DNA from: Hofstenia miamia
Taxonomy: Eukaryota > Xenacoelomorpha > Acoela
Assembly: GCA_004352715.1 (NCBI GenBank)
Contig: SCFE01000067.1
Span: forward strand, 1,393,443-1,457,442
Direction of reading: 5' to 3'
Length of the DNA: 64,000 nucleotides
Notes under the pieces: model-generated
What the model saw: only the letters and a program-made list of their open reading frames with translations
The model's database searches: none
Told to the model about the DNA's origin: nothing
Position numbers and translations under genes: made by a program
Part shown: piece after piece, positions 33,970-44,989 of the stretch
How the letters are laid out: every line of letters begins with the position of its first letter
Numbering within the stretch: the stretch's first letter is position 1

Positions 33970-36015
33970 GCTTTTTATATTAATAAATAATCACATTTTT
34001 CAACGTATGTAAAAACTATTACTAAAAACGATAATTAATAAAAAATTTTAGATTAATATAAACTTGATTTCATTGTAATCCTCGTTTGAGTAAATAAGAT
34101 ATTTAATTCAATTGGAAAGTGAACCTTCTTCTTACAAGGTAATGTAGGAATCAACAATTATTGGGTCATTGATAATTGTAAAAAATATTCTATAATTAAA
34201 CAAAATTTATTAAAAAAAATCGCATAAATAATGAGAAAATAATCAATTATTGTTAAAAATTATCACGCGTCTTGTAATTCCATTAGAATAATTAACAACA
34301 TGACAATCCATTCCGTCACAAACGTCAATAACTGTTAGTTATTAAATATTAACTATGGAAGAACATCACATTTTAAAGTGAAAATTTTTATTGAATTTCT
34401 TGTTAAGTAGTATATATATTTGCAAAGGATCACCTAGGGCAAAATTGAATGAGTTAAAAATAAATATAATTACAATAAAATTTTGATCAATCCCTGATTC
34501 TATGTTGACAGCTTGCTAGGAAATTTGGATAAAAAAATAGTGTTTAACAATTTGCACGCATTCAAAATTTTGCCGTAAGAATCAATTTCAAAATTTTTTA
34601 CTGCAATGCATTTACTAGCAATGATTTAAATTTATCGAAAATTGAAGAATAATTTTTAAGACAACTTATTTCTTACACAATGCATGACAAATTTTTCCTT
34701 TGTGTCACTAATACCTGCCACTTATTGAGAAAGCTTTGTTAATAATATTCTTACGTAAAACATATCATACTTGAAAAATTTAAATGGAACAATTAATTTT
34801 AATCAGCATTAATAATTTTGGAAAAAACGTGATTCAATTATATTTTCTGTGGCTATTTAGAAAGTTTTCTTTATATTTTTCTTTAATTTCCATTAGTATT
34901 AAATAACATGAGATTAAAAAAGTTGAATAAATTTTGCCTTAGTTTTACAAATACTGAACATTCATTAAATTAATGAATTTAACAGGATTGTACTTTTAGA
35001 TATACGTAGAAAAACATAAATAGAAAATCTGGTAAGTGTTTTCTTCCAAATCTTCTAAAAGATATTTAAATGTTTGAAGTGAATTGCTTATGCGTCTCTC
35101 TTTAAATTAAGTCAAAAATATTTTATTTTACGACCAGTAGTGAATGAGCACTAAAACTGAACATTGAAACTCAAATACAATTTGTAAAAATAAGCTACAG
35201 ATTTAACCCATCAATAACAAGAAATAAGTCGGACAATAAATATTTCGTAGCCGCATCACTGAAACAAATATCTTGCTTTTGATTTTCTGAAAATGATGAT
35301 GCTTTAAGGCAAATTTTAAACTAAAAATGAACTGTTAAACTTTTTCCCAACACTAAGGCATAGAAATTGTTGTTTATTTTTAAGCAGACAGAACTATTAA
35401 AAATAGTTGTATATGAATCGATGTAATGCATAAATGAAATTTAATTTATTGACAATTATATTTTAATGCTATTTAAAAATAATATACAGTTGATATATAT
35501 TTCATAAACAAAATTTTAATTAGTTAAAAAGTATATTTATCGAAGTGTTATCATATTAGTTAAGCAAAGTTTTCAAAAAGCTTACTGGTCGAGAATGGAA
35601 AACGAATTGCAATAAAACGATCAAGCGAAAGCAAAAATAGTAATGATAGGTCACTAAATGCGAAGAAACAACAAGTGTACGACACTATTGTAGCAACAAG
35701 TTTCTTGTGAGCGACCCCAAAAATCATCATGGTATAATCGTACCAACTCATAGTGGCCACACCAATAACATTGTAGAGAAGGTCGAGAAGACTAAGCGTT
35801 GTAATGAAGACATCGGATGTACTATATTTCTTAATATTGTATTGATAGTGAAGAAGAAAGCTATTGCCAATAAAACCAAAAAGACCACATGTAATTACCA
35901 ATGTTAAGCTTGCTACACCAGTGTAGTACATGCAAGCATCAAAGTTATTCTGCACGTACGTTGTGTTTGTATGCAGCATTTTTAACTTTTGGACAAGAAA
36001 TGATATAATTCGCAT
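26059..36015 (-). CDS. Receptor B: five-exon rhodopsin-like 7TM receptor, 309 residues
   Basis: Spliced from 36015-35586, 31982-31828, 29637-29515, 27149-26983 and 26113-26059; total 930 bases. Junction phases agree at every step (1, 0, 0, 2). Visible features: N-glycosylation-like NTT at 17-19; TM1 with GN at 50-51; TM2 with LSLLDLL (Asp78); TM3 ending in LDRFIAIRF (DRF 132-134); basic ICL2 and TM4 from exon 2; TM5 after a very short second extracellular loop; ICL3 and TM6 with LLIPC (Pro231); TM7 with TIHPYLLFL (HP 282-283); and a short Ser/Thr-rich tail ending SQSTTISS. It would act in the plasma membrane through G proteins. The ligand is unknown. The usual TM3 cysteine (3.25) is an alanine and ECL2 has no cysteine, so the canonical disulfide is absent. 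A second ATG at codon 13 could be the true start. A transcript is needed to prove the splicing, but chance agreement of phases, topology and length is unlikely. Confidence 0.78.
26834..26850. repeat. (TA)n microsatellite
   Basis: Short TA tract in intron 4 of receptor B. Confidence 0.9.
26983..27149 (-). CDS. Receptor B exon 4 (ECL3 and TM7)
   Basis: Acceptor TTTATAAAG (an AAG-type site), donor AG|GTAAGA, phase 0 to phase 2. Encodes GQPCLGFSLELKW, AYFIETFG, then TM7 with HHPLLGL and FTIHPYLLFLTSS. The HP pair stands where NP of NPxxY is usual. Against copy A, changes in the TM7 half are mostly third-position, so this frame is the selected one. Confidence 0.76.
27150..29514 (-). other. Intron 3 of receptor B
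   Basis: 2.4 kb. Contains a long imperfect ACT/ATT trinucleotide tract at about 27214-27392. The segment 28206-28469 is open on both strands without recognisable motifs. Confidence 0.55.
27214..27392. repeat. Imperfect (ACT/ATT)n trinucleotide tract
   Basis: Low-complexity trinucleotide repeat. It generates the leucine-rich and valine-rich chance frames on both strands. Confidence 0.9.
29515..29637 (-). CDS. Receptor B exon 3 (ICL3 and TM6)
   Basis: 41 codons in phase 0, acceptor TTTTTAG and donor GTGATG. Begins ILGRNKTTGKG, then KELKVTMNCAVL and TM6 with LLIPC. It is 95% identical at nucleotide level to copy A, far more than exon 4. Confidence 0.78.
29638..31827 (-). other. Intron 2 of receptor B
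   Basis: 2.2 kb, AT-rich, with an interrupted (TA)n tract at about 31644-31702 and no recognised gene. About 60 bases next to exon 3 are nearly identical to the same place in copy A. Confidence 0.55.
31828..31982 (-). CDS. Receptor B exon 2 (ICL2, TM4, TM5)
   Basis: Acceptor AATCTTTAG. The first two bases (AA) complete a lysine codon with the last base of exon 1. It encodes RNLKNALWQVRV, a hydrophobic TM4 (LLILLVAAIYITW), only a few residues (NWRP) before TM5 (FYSIYFISAAIISIYASI), and ends LWK at a weak donor AAG|GTTACT in phase 0. Taken alone it also resembles parts of other multipass proteins; the phase match to exons 1 and 3 decides it. Confidence 0.7.
33390..33970 (+). pseudogene. LINE 3'-end fragment with (TTA)n tail
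   Basis: The plus strand reads, with frameshifts, LYKTMILYILMYASPLWFPS, then RQYKDMVMFNALLHDIYDFD, the C-terminal region after the RT domain of CR1/Jockey-like LINEs. It resembles the minus-strand region 37728-37994 (LYKSLILTSFMLASQIWFPS). It ends in AATAAACTCATTTTA followed by about 13 TTA units, a typical microsatellite-tailed LINE 3' terminus. 5'-truncated and dead. Confidence 0.65.
33928..33969. repeat. (TTA)n microsatellite
   Basis: Tail of the LINE fragment. Confidence 0.95.
35586..36015 (-). CDS. Receptor B exon 1 (TM1-TM3)
   Basis: 430 bases from ATG 36015 to the donor CCA|GTAAGC, phase 1. Encodes a short extracellular N-terminus, TM1 (about 35-57, N1.50 = Asn51), TM2 (about 68-90, D2.50 = Asp78) and TM3 (about 108-131) ending in the DRF motif. 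Reading past the donor soon meets a stop, which explains why the open frame looks truncated. Codon 13 (MLHTNTTY) is an alternative start; the first 12 residues may be 5' UTR. Confidence 0.82.
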
Positions 36016-36394
36016 ATTTATTGAATGAGGCGAGGTTTGATTGGATGATGTACGTGACTGGTTGTTCTTCTAAGTGAGACAATGAGCCTGCATGTGCTAC
36101 CATTAGATATTCGACATCTTTAATAATATTGAAAAGTATTAAAATTATATGATATGAAATGAAAAGTGCATTTCAATAATTTGTGAATATTGGAAAATTT
36201 TTAGAATTTTCAAAATATGGTTAACCTTCGTTATATGTACTATTCGTTATATGTACTATTGAAAAACATCACATAAATTTTTTTAGGGTTTTATAACAAA
36301 AAGGGGTCGACCCTGGAATTCCGCAATCCGAACTATGAAAAATTGAACTTTTGCGCGCTTTGTACACCCAATATCACCGATATATATATATATA
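36016..36394. repeat. Upstream flank of receptor B and dispersed repeat, copy 1
   Basis: About 36165-36360 is an inverted copy of 47133-47320, sharing GGGTTTTATAACAAAAA, GGTCGACCC and GCGGAATTCC-type stretches, and the motif CTTTGTACACCC at the end. It runs into a 1000-base gap through a TA tract. The receptor promoter would lie in 36016-36165; no clear TATA or initiator element was recognised. Confidence 0.6.
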
Positions 36395-37394
36395 NNNNNN
36401 NNNNNNNNNNNNNNNNNNNNNNNNNNNNNNNNNNNNNNNNNNNNNNNNNNNNNNNNNNNNNNNNNNNNNNNNNNNNNNNNNNNNNNNNNNNNNNNNNNNN
36501 NNNNNNNNNNNNNNNNNNNNNNNNNNNNNNNNNNNNNNNNNNNNNNNNNNNNNNNNNNNNNNNNNNNNNNNNNNNNNNNNNNNNNNNNNNNNNNNNNNNN
36601 NNNNNNNNNNNNNNNNNNNNNNNNNNNNNNNNNNNNNNNNNNNNNNNNNNNNNNNNNNNNNNNNNNNNNNNNNNNNNNNNNNNNNNNNNNNNNNNNNNNN
36701 NNNNNNNNNNNNNNNNNNNNNNNNNNNNNNNNNNNNNNNNNNNNNNNNNNNNNNNNNNNNNNNNNNNNNNNNNNNNNNNNNNNNNNNNNNNNNNNNNNNN
36801 NNNNNNNNNNNNNNNNNNNNNNNNNNNNNNNNNNNNNNNNNNNNNNNNNNNNNNNNNNNNNNNNNNNNNNNNNNNNNNNNNNNNNNNNNNNNNNNNNNNN
36901 NNNNNNNNNNNNNNNNNNNNNNNNNNNNNNNNNNNNNNNNNNNNNNNNNNNNNNNNNNNNNNNNNNNNNNNNNNNNNNNNNNNNNNNNNNNNNNNNNNNN
37001 NNNNNNNNNNNNNNNNNNNNNNNNNNNNNNNNNNNNNNNNNNNNNNNNNNNNNNNNNNNNNNNNNNNNNNNNNNNNNNNNNNNNNNNNNNNNNNNNNNNN
37101 NNNNNNNNNNNNNNNNNNNNNNNNNNNNNNNNNNNNNNNNNNNNNNNNNNNNNNNNNNNNNNNNNNNNNNNNNNNNNNNNNNNNNNNNNNNNNNNNNNNN
37201 NNNNNNNNNNNNNNNNNNNNNNNNNNNNNNNNNNNNNNNNNNNNNNNNNNNNNNNNNNNNNNNNNNNNNNNNNNNNNNNNNNNNNNNNNNNNNNNNNNNN
37301 NNNNNNNNNNNNNNNNNNNNNNNNNNNNNNNNNNNNNNNNNNNNNNNNNNNNNNNNNNNNNNNNNNNNNNNNNNNNNNNNNNNNNNNNNNNNNN
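36395..37394. other. Assembly gap (1000 N)
   Basis: Exactly 1000 Ns, a placeholder size. The frames crossing it are artefacts. Confidence 0.99.
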
Positions 37395-37463
37395 AGCAAA
37401 CAATATAATGTGGGCATCTAATATCAATATTAAAAGTGCAATTGAGATGTAATCTGCAAAAAA

Positions 37464-38713
37464 CTAGCAGATTTTTTTGACAATGCTGTAATCATTAAAT
37501 AAATTAATGATTAATGTTTGTGTTCGTATGAATAAAGTTTGCCAAGCAAGTGATGCGGTTAAAATAGAATTAAGCTGTTTTGACTTCTTCACATGTGTTA
37601 CTTGAAAGACATTAAAATTTTTAGAGCGTAATCCTGGGCGGTTTGAGTAATATAAAGATAAATAATCAAAAGCATTGAGATCCAAGCGGTTTGTTAAAAG
37701 TTTGTTTAAATAAAGCAAATCATAAAATTAAAATAGTAGAGGAATTGGGAATAAGTTAAGATTAAGAAGTCTAATTTTATAGTTTTGAATCCCCTTAGTA
37801 CATCGACGCTGTAAACGCTCTAATTTATCAACATCTCCTGATGATGGAAACCAAATCTGAGATGCAAGCATGAAGGAAGTCAGGATTAAAGATTTGTAAA
37901 GAGTAAGTTTTACGTGGTATGAAGTATTAAAGGGAATTGATCTTTTTAATAACATAAAAGAATGATTACACTTTTGTATTTTTTTCAGACACATGTAAAG
38001 TCCAGAATAAATTATGACTAAAATACACTACAAAATCTTGAACATATGCAATAGGCTTAAACATTGAACCTTCAATTTGAATAAACGAATCAGATATAGG
38101 ATAAGAGATAAACTCACATTTTTTCTTATTAAACATAATTTGTTATTTTTTGGTGAACAAATTTTTAGATCATCAGCGAATAAGTATGGGGTGCAATTAA
38201 GACAATCAGATGGAATGTCATTTATAAATATGAGAAATAATAATGGCCCAACACTGAGCCCTGGGGCACACCACTGGTAACAGGTAACCAACAGGATCGA
38301 CAAGAATTTATACTAAAACATTGAACTCGATTTGTTAGGTAAGAGGGAAGGATTTTAAGAATTTTCCCACCAATACCGAAATTGCACAACTTATGTATTA
38401 GAAGTCCATGTGGGACTGAATTGAACGGTTTACGAAAATCAAGGTGAAGCACGTAAGAAAACTTCATATAACTTGTATATATCATCTAAAAATAATAGGA
38501 GTTGGGTGACCTTAGAGCGAGCCTCAATGAAACCAAATTGTTTGTAGCGTAAAAACTGTAAAGTTGATCAAAAAGTAATTTTTCAAACAGTAATGAATCT
38601 TGGAAGGGAAGCTATTGTACGGTAATTATTTGCTTTTTTCCGATTACCTCATTTAAATAACGCTCTGAGAATAGCTTGCTTCCATAAATCAGGGTAATAA
38701 CCTAAATAAATAA
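37464..38713 (-). pseudogene. CR1/Jockey-like LINE, 3' part (RT core and C-terminus)
   Basis: Minus strand, reading downwards: LDFRKPFNSVPHGLL (RT motif A, but the second catalytic-region residues have changed), LPVTSGVPQGSVLG (motif B), a frameshift, FLIFINDIPSDC and LFADDLKICS (motif C with FADD), then a post-RT region with LYKSLILTSFMLASQIWFPS and RLQRRCTKGIQNY. This belongs with the endonuclease portion at 39800-42000. Stops and frameshifts between blocks make it non-functional. Plus-strand open frames here are shadows. Confidence 0.8.
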
Positions 38714-39799
38714 NAATAATTCATAGGAAAATAGTTTTTTGAGTATGGTAACGTTCTTATCTTGCTTATTATGTGTGGGGATTTGGATTTTTGCTTATAT
38801 TACATGCTTCATTTTTAGTTTGATTTACGGAGAAAACTTGGGAAATGGACATCTAATTTACCCTAATTTCAATTTCTATCTGATTTTGTTTATTCTCTAT
38901 TCAATCAAATATGCATCCAATTGGTTATCCAATTATTCAATCAAATGTAATGTTGTGGACTTTCCATCAATAATATAACATTCCAAAAGCAAAATGTGGG
39001 TAAATAAAAGCATAATGGGTAAATAAAATCGACTTTAGCCAAAAAATTATTAATATATTATTTTTACAGCATTTTGTGCGACATATACATGTATTATTAT
39101 GAAAAAGGTATTCAAAAACAACCACACTGACTCTGAGTTATATGCAAATATTAATTCAAACTTTTCAGTCCAAAGATATTAAATTTTTGTAGAAATTACC
39201 ACCGTCAAATTGAAACAACAGATTGATAAAAATTTATTTTATTATCAATTGTCTTTGGTAAATTTCCAATAAAACAGCTGATTATTTAAAATGGAAATTT
39301 TATTAACTTTTTTTAATTGAAAATCAATTTTTATCAATAAAACTTGCCAATCTAAAGAATTGATTTTCTTTAATTTTGTCATTGGGTAAATTAAACCACA
39401 AGTGGGTAGCGGAAGTAAATTATGCTACCCGTGCATCCATAGTGTAGAGTAAATAATGAATCACCTTCAGCCATAAAGCTCATCAATACAAGCCCATAGG
39501 GGCTACGTCAAACAAACATTATTATTATAATAATTCGGAAGACCAGTATTTTTCACCTTCTGATATTTCGGCCACCACAGTACGCTTTGCGCCATGTACT
39601 GATTCTTAGGCAACTTTTTAATGAAATGTATTTTCTTTAAAATAATATTTTATTAATGTTTCACTTACAGCATAAAGCAAAGATAGAAAATGAGTTATTA
39701 TGATGGACCTAAACAGGAATTGCATTTAATATTTTAGCATTAATGGGCTATTTCGGCGGCACTGAATATACATGGGCTTACAGCCAAGCTTAGATCACN
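38714..39799. other. Contig interrupting the LINE, bounded by single Ns
   Basis: N at 38714 and 39799. The right end (39504-39798) is the same as 42670-42964. The left part is AT-rich with no gene. Because the LINE resumes identically on the far side, this piece is probably misplaced by scaffolding. Confidence 0.6.
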
Positions 39800-42000
39800 C
39801 GTGGTATGAAGTATTAAAGGGAATTGATCTTTTTAATAACATAAAAGAATGATTACACTTTTGTATTTTTTTCAGACACATGTAAAGTCCAGAATAAATT
39901 ATGACTAAAATACACTACAAAATCTTGAACATATGCAATAGGCTTAAACATTGAACCTTCAATTTGAATAAACGAATCAGATATAGGATAAGAGATAAAC
40001 TCACATTTTTTCTTATTAAACATAATTTGTTATTTTTTGGTGAACAAATTTTTAGATCATCAGCGAATAAGTATGGGGTGCAATTAAGACAATCAGATGG
40101 AATGTCATTTATAAATATGAGAAATAATAATGGCCCAACACTGAGCCCTGGGGCACACCACTGGTAACAGGTAACCAACAGGATCGACAAGAATTTATAC
40201 TAAAACATTGAACTCGATTTGTTAGGTAAGAGGGAAGGATTTTAAGAATTTTCCCACCAATACCGAAATTGCACAACTTATGTATTAGAAGTCCATGTGG
40301 GACTGAATTGAACGGTTTACGAAAATCAAGGTGAAGCACGTAAGAAAACTTCATATAACTTGTATATATCATCTAAAAATAATAGGAGTTGGGTGACCTT
40401 AGAGCGAGCCTCAATGAAACCAAATTGTTTGTAGCGTAAAAACTGTAAAGTTGATCAAAAAGTAATTTTTCAAACAGTAATGAATCTTGGAAGGGAAGCT
40501 ATTGTACGGTAATTATTTGCTTTTTTCCGATTACCTCATTTAAATAACGCTCTGAGAATAGCTTGCTTCCATAAATCAGGGTAATAACCTAAATAAATAA
40601 TAAATCAAAACAGATTTAAGACATGAACTGATAATTGCGATGAATATTGCTTTAAGAATGAGATTATCAGATCCACAGTTGGAGTTACAGTTAGCTAATA
40701 GAGGGATAACATCATCAAGTTCGATAGATATATCATTGAAATCAAGATTATGAAATGAACAAGTTTTCGCATCCTGTTCAGAATAAATAGAGGCAAAATA
40801 TTCGTTAAAAAGTGAGCAAATATCAAAGTCTGTTGTAGCAGATTTGGACTGCCAAGAGATAGGGCCAGGAAAATTTTTGAAGATCTAAAGATCGAAATAT
40901 TTTATAACAGGAATTAACGTCACAAGTGTCTCAAAAGCTTTGTAAAATATCAATCTATCAAGTTCAAATGACTCAAGGAGATCATTGCGCAATGATTTTA
41001 AGCGGCATAAATCAGAAAAATCGTTTGTTCTTTGATATTTGCGATGCTGAGATTCTGTTTTGTTATAGATGTGAAGAGTATATGAAGATGTATATGATGG
41101 TAAAATACGACTCTTAAGTCGTTTCCGAGGAACAAATGCAGCTATAATTTCAAAATGCGAGTCGCACCAATAAGAGGTATAAGACGAATTATTCACATAA
41201 AAAGATAATAATGACATTGAGAGAGCTAAGGAGAGTCCAATTAAGTTAGCCTGAGAAAACGAAAATTTTGGAATTGACAGTCCATTTTGCTTAAGAGGTT
41301 AAAGTATTGAAGAAAATGGGATTTTGTAACTCTACTTTCACACTCAGAGAAATGCTTTTGTTTGGAGCTAGGTAATCTTCAACAGAAATATTATTGGAAT
41401 TTGTAAAAGCCAAATGCAAAATGTTGCCACTTTGATGAGTTGGAAAGCGAATAAGTTGCTTCATGTTGTAGTCGTTGAAAAAGTCTAAGAGTAATTGATC
41501 AAAATCGTTATTAGAAAACAAATGTGACCAATCTATGAAAGGTAAATTAAAATCACCACAGACAGGAGCAATATGTTCTTTATCTTTTAAACCATATTGG
41601 GATAATCTGTTAAATGCAGTGGTATAAACAGATATTATATCATTTGCTGAAGGACGATAAGTACTGTTCGATGGTGGAATGTATAAGCATATTATTAGTA
41701 GGATATATTCGTAAAAATCTATTATAGTAGCACAAGCAAAGTTATTCATTGGGAGGTCGTCAATTAAGTAAAACTGTAGGGAATTTTTACTCATTATTAA
41801 GCAACCACCATGATCTTTAGAGGAATGAAGATCATTTCGTGCAGCAACAATAAAATGGGAATTTGGAAGTAAATAGTCAGAGAACGTTTCTGCAACCCAG
41901 GTTTCGGTTATACATAAAACTGATGAATCAAAAACAGTAGCATAGGAGAGCAAAGCCATACGTCGTTGAAGGTTTATCATGCTTTGAATATTTAAATCGA
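39800..42000 (-). pseudogene. CR1/Jockey-like LINE, 5' part (endonuclease to RT)
   Basis: Minus strand. 41980-41291 is a 229-codon open frame with apurinic-endonuclease features: CITETWVAE, GGCLIMSKNS, CGDFNLPFIDW and FPTHQSGNILHLAFTN, the endonuclease that nicks target DNA in this LINE class. A linker (41217-40885) and a region with SIYSEQDAKTCSF follow, then the RT blocks at 40372-39915 that duplicate 38485-38028. The endonuclease frame is intact as far as it goes, but the rest is frameshifted. The 5' end is cut by the N at 42001. Confidence 0.82.
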
Positions 42001-42001
42001 N
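42001..42001. other. Single-N join
   Basis: Separates the LINE from DNA (42002-42673) that is repeated at 43949-44620. Confidence 0.9.
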
Positions 42002-44620
42002 GTAGTGACAAAATTACTTGAAACATTATCTTTGGAAATTGATTGATTAAATTTAAAAATACTAAATATTGAATTACCCTTTGTTTTTATCATTGTTACC
42101 ATTTTTAAATACATGAGTTGTGCTTACTTACAGCATCTTAATTATCAATGTGTGTCATTAAATGGCTTATACAATAAATATACTGTTTCCTAAAAAACAT
42201 TATTTGTTTTAAATATTTTTGCCTCTATTATATATGTAAGATAAAATATATACCAAAACACAAATACGTTCTAGAAAAATATTGTGTATACTCATAAAAC
42301 ACTACTTCAGAGGTGTTTAGTTGATTGCAAAATTGACAGTTAAACTTTCCCATGTCTCATTATAAAGATATTAAGAAAATTGGTAAGCCATTGTAGGTAA
42401 TGTGATGAATTAAACGAACATATTTGGAGAAATTTAGCACATTATTTGTTTGAAATATTTATGATTAGATAAACCAATTCATTTCAAAAGAACGGCTGTT
42501 TTTTAAGATTCGTGAAATCCACTTGCTTAGAAAATGTCTCAATACTTTCAATAGAACATTTCTATATATTTTGGAATGCTTGTAATCAACTTTCGGAAGT
42601 ATATTATTTAGCAAGATTTATAAACTTGCAAATTTTTGAATCTAGCATTGCCAATACAATATCAAATTCTACGTCAAACAAACATTATTATTATAATAAT
42701 TCGGAAGACCAGTATTTTTCACCTTCTGATATTTCGGCCACCACAGTACGCTTTGCGCCATGTACTGATTCTTAGGCAACTTTTTAATGAAATGTATTTT
42801 CTTTAAAATAATATTTTATTAATGTTTCACTTACAGCATAAAGCAAAGATAGAAAATGAGTTATTATGATGGACCTAAACAGGAATTGCATTTAATATTT
42901 TAGCATTAATGGGCTATTTCGGCGGCACTGAATATACATGGGCTTACAGCCAAGCTTAGATCACCCTAAATAAATACAGATGATTACATAACTATAGAAA
43001 TAATTCATTATTATATTTATTATTTTGATTACACAATTGCAAATTTATAACTAAGCATTTAAGAATTCAGAAGAAAAAATCTAAACATTTTATCTATGTT
43101 AACTACCTATTAAATGAAGGTTGGAATATACAAGAATAATGGCATTTGGTTTAAAACCTTACGTAAATTGCTCTAGTACAAGAAATTGACAACATCTTAA
43201 ATGAAATTTTAAAAAAACTAACGTATAATGTTTGCAAGTACGGAGAATCTTACCAAGTCTACTTTTATTAGAAAGCCAAATTTTTGGCTGCATGTTAATA
43301 ATAAAACGTGTTCCTAAAAGTTAATCTGCAACACTATAATACTTTTTGTATAAAGCAGTGAAATGATGCTAAAAATATACAGTCAATGATGCTATTGAAA
43401 TTCAGAAGTGTTCAATGGCCCTACATGGGTAATTTTTGTTTCAATAATAGGCATAGTAACTCATTGTTATAAGTGGGTTTTGCAACAAACGCTATTGTAA
43501 TGTTGTGAGAGATAACAGGAACGTTGAGTGTTTCTATATTACGTGTAAAAGTATAAAAATTCAAGAAACACAAATACCATTTTAATATTTTTTTTTAATT
43601 TTTTAGAATTAGTTTTAAGAAAAATGCTTATATAAAAGTGTAACAGAATATATATATTTTCTTGCTGTAATTACATTTATTAAGGCTTTTACTGACAAAG
43701 ACTAACTGCAATAAAGAATATTGTGTGCTTGTGACTCCCCGAACCGTTTTAGAAGACAATTGTTGTCTTCTCTGCCAGAAGCCCCAGCCCAACCCCCTAC
43801 CGCAGACCGCATGTCGATTAAACATAGACAAGTGACATAAATTTGAGTCGATTCTAACAAAAGTCTTAGAAAACTGACCAGGTTTTCAAAAAAGGCATAC
43901 GACTGAAATTTGCAGGGTATCTTATATTTTTAATCAAACGCAAATACAGTAGTGACAAAATTACTTGAAACATTATCTTTGGAAATTGATTGATTAAATT
44001 TAAAAATACTAAATATTGAATTACCCTTTGTTTTTATCATTGTTATCATTTTTAAATACATGAGTTATGCTTACTTACAGCATCTTAATTATCAATGTGT
44101 GTCATTAAATGGCTTATACAATAAATATGCTGTTTCCTAAAAAACATTATTTGTTTTAAATATTTTTGCCTCTATTGTATATGTAAGATAAAATATATAC
44201 CAAAACACAAATACATTCTAGAAAAATATTGTGTATACTCACAAAACACTATTTCAGAGGTGTTTAGTTGATTGCAAAATTGACAGTTAAACTTTCCCAT
44301 GTCTCATTATAAAGATATTAAGAAAATTGGTAAGCCATTGTAGGTAATGTGATGAATTAAACGAACATATTTGGAGAAATTTAGCACATTATTTGTTTGA
44401 AATATTTATGATTAGATAAACCAATTCATTTCAAAAGAACGGCTGTTTTTTAAGATTCCTGAAATCCACTTGCTTTGAAAATGTCTCAATACTTTCAATA
44501 GAACATTTCTATATATTTTGGAATGCTTGTAATCAACTTTCGGAAGTACATTATTTAGCAAGATTTATAAACTTGCAAATTTTTGAATCTAGCATTGCCA
44601 ATACAATATCAAATTTTACG
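42002..44620. repeat. Partial tandem duplication with ~1.95-kb spacing
   Basis: 42002-42673 and 43949-44620 are both 672 bases with about ten scattered differences and no indels seen. Between them, 42670-42964 is also present at 39504-39798. No gene was recognised in any of this DNA. It may be allelic copies placed in series. Confidence 0.75.
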
Positions 44621-44989
44621 ACGTTTGTAAATTACATTTTAATTCTCATTCTATCTGTAATTAGGTGATCGAGAACATTGAAAATATTATGACTTCATTA
44701 AACTAAATTGGAAATTCAATGAAACAACCTTTATTGTAAGTTAGATGCTTACAGAAATAATGTTGACTTAGAAAATCTGCTGAAAAGTTCGAAAAAAATT
44801 GTTAATCATTTTCGTTTAAGGTAAGGCCTCATTTTCTTACGTAATTACTTATATTGTAAATTGTTATGTTAAATTTTCAAGTATATACATGATCGTGTAC
44901 AAAAAAGAATATTGGATGCTAGATGGGATGACAGCCAGCCCTGGATAAGGTTGAGAAAATTTTTTTTTGTAAAAAATAATTTAAAACTC
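44621..44989. other. No gene seen
   Basis: AT-rich spacer before the plus-strand LINE relic; its last part may be eroded LINE sequence. Confidence 0.4.

Larger units (their letters stand above)
31983..35585 (-). other. Intron 1 of receptor B
   Basis: 3.6 kb, AT-rich, containing a plus-strand LINE 3' end at about 33390-33970. Otherwise nothing seen. Confidence 0.6.

Noticed and set aside
36333-37452. Long open frames through N runs (also at 1762-2254, 16204-16579, 46099-47178 and 61907-62295)
   Set aside because: They are open only because N codons cannot be stops; the flanking residues are TA-repeat translations.
38077-38280. Plus-strand 67-codon frame (and its copy at 39964-40167)
   Set aside because: Antisense to the LINE RT motif C region; no motif of its own.
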